From positions 1 to 64,000 of the forward strand of contig CACEZK010000004.1 of the NCBI GenBank assembly GCA_902564025.1: 64,000 nucleotides of DNA, in the 5' to 3' direction. This DNA is from an uncultured Pelagibacteraceae bacterium. Lineage in GTDB: Bacteria > Pseudomonadota > Alphaproteobacteria > Pelagibacterales > AG-422-B15. Both the position numbers and the translations under genes were made by a program. The notes beneath the pieces are model-generated. The model did no database searches. It was not told the origin of the DNA and was given only the letters and a program-made list of their open reading frames with translations. This document shows, piece by piece, positions 60,970 through 64,000 of the stretch (position 1 is the first letter of the stretch; each line of letters begins with the position of its first letter).

Positions 60970-61549
60970 TAAGAAACTAATAATTGTCATTTCTTCACCC
61001 TCAGGAGCTGGAAAAACAACAGTATGTCGAAAATTAATAGAGAGGGATAAGTCAATTGGCTTATCAATATCTGATACAACTAGAAAAGCAAGAGATAATG
61101 AAAAAAATGGTGTTGATTATAACTTTATTAATCAGCGTGAATTTAAAGAAAGAATTAAAAATAAATCATACATTGAATACGCTAATGTATTTGGTAATTT
61201 TTATGGATCCCAACTCAATAATATTATTAATCATTTTGATAATGGTAAGGATATTTTATTTGATATTGACTGGCAGGGCGCTTCACAATTAAAAAAATCG
61301 GATTTTTCAAATATTGTATCAATATTTATAATTCCTCCTTCAAAAAAAATAATTTATGAGAGGCTTAAACTTCGCTCAAAAACATCTGGAGACAACGAAA
61401 ATGCGATTGATAACAGAATGAAAAAATATGATACCGAAATGAGACATAAAGATCATTATGATTATGTAATTCTTAATAAGGATCTAGAAACGTGTGTAAG
61501 AGAAATTGAAACAATTATACGAAATCATAGATTAAATTTAACCAATTAA
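60953..61549 (+). CDS. gmk: Guanylate kinase
   Basis: VISSPSGAGKTTVCRKL, ISDTTRKARDNEKNGVDYNFI. Confidence 0.97.
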   Translation: MKAIHSKKLIIVISSPSGAGKTTVCRKLIERDKSIGLSISDTTRKARDNEKNGVDYNFINQREFKERIKNKSYIEYANVFGNFYGSQLNNIINHFDNGKDILFDIDWQGASQLKKSDFSNIVSIFIIPPSKKIIYERLKLRSKTSGDNENAIDNRMKKYDTEMRHKDHYDYVILNKDLETCVREIETIIRNHRLNLTN

Positions 61550-62332
61550 CTTTACTAAACTACAATATTCAGCAACAGATAAATTCTCAGGTCTTAAATT
61601 TTCATCAATATTCATTTTTAAAAGAAATTGTCTATAGTCATTTAATGTATTTTTAATCTTCTTTCTTCTGCTACTAAAAGATTTTTGTAATAAATTTTCC
61701 AATTTTAAAAAATTAATATTTCTATAATCCTTTATCGGTTCAAACTTGATTACAGCACCACTCACTTTAGGCTTTGGAGAGAATATTGATGCTGGTGCGT
61801 CAATTAGTTTTTTAACTTTACATCTTGATTGGACCAAAACAGATAAACGACCATACTTTTTATTATTATGTTTTGCCGTTATTCGATCAGCAACTTCCTT
61901 TTGAAACATTAATATCATAGTATCAAAAAAAGATGGCCACTTTTCACTACTCAGCCAATGAATAAGTAATTTTGTAGAAATATTAAATGGTAAGTTTCCG
62001 TAAATGATAACATTTTTTTCTTTACTGAAGTTACTATAGTCATATTGAAGTGCGTCATAATTAAGAATAGAAACATTATTCAAAGATTTATATCGTGCCT
62101 TGAGTATTTTTGAAAGTTTGTAGTCTTTCTCTATTAAGTATAATTTTTTAAAATTATTTTTTAACAGAAGTTCTGTTAATGCTCCTTTTCCAGGACCAAT
62201 CTCTATAAGAATATTATTATCGGAAGTCTTAATATGATCATCGATTTTTTTTAGGAATTTTCTATCAGTTATAAAATTCTGTCCTAATGATTTTTTTGCA
62301 TATATATTATTTATATTCAATAGTAGCCTCAT
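61538..62332 (-). CDS. rsmA: 16S rRNA dimethyladenosine transferase RsmA/KsgA
   Basis: AKKSLGQNFITDRKFLKKI, LIEIGPGKGALTELLL, YGNLPFNISTKLLIHWL; start re-set to MRLLLNINNIYAKK. Confidence 0.95.
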   Translation of the reverse strand: MRLLLNINNIYAKKSLGQNFITDRKFLKKIDDHIKTSDNNILIEIGPGKGALTELLLKNNFKKLYLIEKDYKLSKILKARYKSLNNVSILNYDALQYDYSNFSKEKNVIIYGNLPFNISTKLLIHWLSSEKWPSFFDTMILMFQKEVADRITAKHNNKKYGRLSVLVQSRCKVKKLIDAPASIFSPKPKVSGAVIKFEPIKDYRNINFLKLENLLQKSFSSRRKKIKNTLNDYRQFLLKMNIDENLRPENLSVAEYCSLVKLIG

Positions 62333-62921
62333 TAGATATATCTCGCAGTAGCTTGCTGCTTTGCAAGTCAAGTTGCCGTTGCACAATATAGTTCTCAGCT
62401 TGATTTTGAGAAATGCCAGGATTTTTTGAAATCATTTCATCAATTTCAATTTTACTTACTGAAGTAAATCTGTAATAAAGTCCGCTAATAAGTTTACTCC
62501 ATGACAATTCAATCTTTAATAAATCCTTTAATTCTTGATAACTAACATTGTTTTCTTTAAGCAATTGTAATGCTTGCGAACGATCAACATTTTGTCTCTG
62601 AAAAAAATTATTTTCAAATTCAAAATACTCAATCTCATCAATATCGATTTTATATTCATTAATCTTATCCAATTTAATTTTTTCCTGAATAAGTTCATCT
62701 ATTGTTTTGTTTATAGTAAATTGCTCAAATTGAGAATTTACATTTTTACCACTAATAATCGCGGTCAGTTTTAATCTCTGAATAATATCATAGGATGTAA
62801 TTGCATTTTCATTCACTAATACTACTATTTTATGCTCAATTTTATTATCCGCTTCAACATTTAATGAAAAATTTATTATCAATGCAATTGTAATTAGAAA
62901 TTTATTAATAATTTTTGGCAT
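62307..62921 (-). CDS. surA: Short SurA-like periplasmic chaperone without parvulin domain
   Basis: Signal peptide; HKIVVLVNENAITSYDIIQRLKLTAII...IDELIQEKIKLDKINEYKIDIDE matches SurA N-domain; 204 aa only; between lptD and rsmA. Confidence 0.72.
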   Translation of the reverse strand: MPKIINKFLITIALIINFSLNVEADNKIEHKIVVLVNENAITSYDIIQRLKLTAIISGKNVNSQFEQFTINKTIDELIQEKIKLDKINEYKIDIDEIEYFEFENNFFQRQNVDRSQALQLLKENNVSYQELKDLLKIELSWSKLISGLYYRFTSVSKIEIDEMISKNPGISQNQAENYIVQRQLDLQSSKLLRDISNEATIEYK

Positions 62922-64000
62922 TTAATTCATTAATGGTCCGAATACTTTACTTTTCCCATAATTCCTCGTTGATCCAAATGGTTTTAGGACAATCGTAAAG
63001 CTATATCCATCACTCTCCTTTATATCACGATCAATGGTTTTATCTCGATAATAGTTAAAATCTATTCCAAGACAATTGTCTTCGTAAAGCAATCCATACT
63101 GATACCCAATATTTTTATTTGAATCTAGATCCTTTGTCCCAGTAAATTTTAAGAAGAAATTTTTCTCAAAATTATATTCACCGCCAACTGCTATTTGCTC
63201 ATTAACAGAAGCATATTTTCCAGAAGTATAGTCATAGTCCATTTTAAATTTAAGGTCATATATTTCAGAATACGTGTTCATGCTGATAGATTTAAAATCA
63301 ATGTCTTTTCTGTCAAATACAATAGTATTATTGATAAAATTATTATCGAATGAAGCATCAGTTGAAAAATAATAATCCGAAAGTTCTTCAGCAGTATCTG
63401 ATTTATTTTTATTAAGTCTGAAACTTTGGCCAATAGTAAGTTTTAAGCTCTTATCAGAAATATTATCAATAAACCATTCCATGCCATAATTTATTCTTGG
63501 ACCACTTTCCCATTCATTAATTGATGTTGCTCTATTAGATGAGAAGAGGTTACTATTTGAGATATTTTGTGCGCTTGTATAGTTATTATATGGAGCAATT
63601 ATTGGCATAATTATAGGAGTCAATGTTTGATTAAAATTTTTTGACGATTTAATTAAAGGGTAGCTTATTACGCTATTAAATTGAGGATAAAACCTAATAT
63701 TGCTAGTATCTTTTGAATTTTTGCTATCAATAGAAATTGAAACAATCCTTAAATTTGCTTCATTCTCAAATACTAATCCATTCTTATTTTCAATAAAATT
63801 TTTATTCCAATCAATTTGTGATGATGCAAGTGTTGTATAATTATTATTTAAATTCTTATTGAAATCAAATTGATTATTCATATTTATACGTCCATCAAAA
63901 ATACTATCTTGAATATTATTAATATTATAATTAATTCTTGGGTAAACATACTCCCATTGCTCACCTTCTTGAATCGCTAAATGTTTGTAACTCGATGAAT
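62922..64000 (-). CDS. lptD: LPS-assembly protein LptD, C-terminal part (runs off window edge)
   Basis: Frame stays open from 63881 to the window end; alternating beta-barrel pattern and adjacency to surA/rsmA. Confidence 0.72.
   Translation of the reverse strand, partial: SSSYKHLAIQEGEQWEYVYPRINYNINNIQDSIFDGRINMNNQFDFNKNLNNNYTTLASSQIDWNKNFIENKNGLVFENEANLRIVSISIDSKNSKDTSNIRFYPQFNSVISYPLIKSSKNFNQTLTPIIMPIIAPYNNYTSAQNISNSNLFSSNRATSINEWESGPRINYGMEWFIDNISDKSLKLTIGQSFRLNKNKSDTAEELSDYYFSTDASFDNNFINNTIVFDRKDIDFKSISMNTYSEIYDLKFKMDYDYTSGKYASVNEQIAVGGEYNFEKNFFLKFTGTKDLDSNKNIGYQYGLLYEDNCLGIDFNYYRDKTIDRDIKESDGYSFTIVLKPFGSTRNYGKSKVFGPLMN

Overview
This 64 kb window is AT-rich, densely coded bacterial chromosome. 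Gene content and order (recA-alaS-icd, rpsF-rpsR-rplI-dnaB-alr, fabD-fabG-acpP-fabF-gmk, rsmA-surA-lptD, bamB-der) fit an alphaproteobacterium, probably with a compact marine-type genome; the taxonomy is inferred. I found no rRNA, tRNA, CRISPR array, transposase or integrase. Main blocks: a copper-handling cluster (SCO1 C-terminus, small Cys-rich lipoprotein, PCuAC, DUF2182 with a Met-rich loop, DUF1326); a methylamine/sarcosine oxidation cluster (DMGDH-like, ZapE, DadA-like, SoxBDAG); housekeeping genes (dksA, recA, alaS, icd, guaB, guaA, panB, bamB); a PadR-linked RND efflux operon with two different permeases; an accessory block after guaA; and replication, ribosome, fatty-acid and LPS-assembly genes. 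The observations most worth follow-up are: (1) a Der/EngA GTPase in the canonical bamB-der position that contains only the second G domain plus the KH-like domain; (2) a second in-frame copy of the guaA 3' end (GTIEWE-stop) exactly 840 bp downstream of guaA, consistent with a decayed island att-site pair; (3) two perfect TATATCA-N3-TGATATA inverted repeats 30 bp apart in front of the tolC-padR-adaptor-RND-RND operon; (4) a very short SurA-like protein without a parvulin domain and no pdxA between it and rsmA; (5) the Met-rich DUF2182/DUF1326 copper-cluster arrangement.
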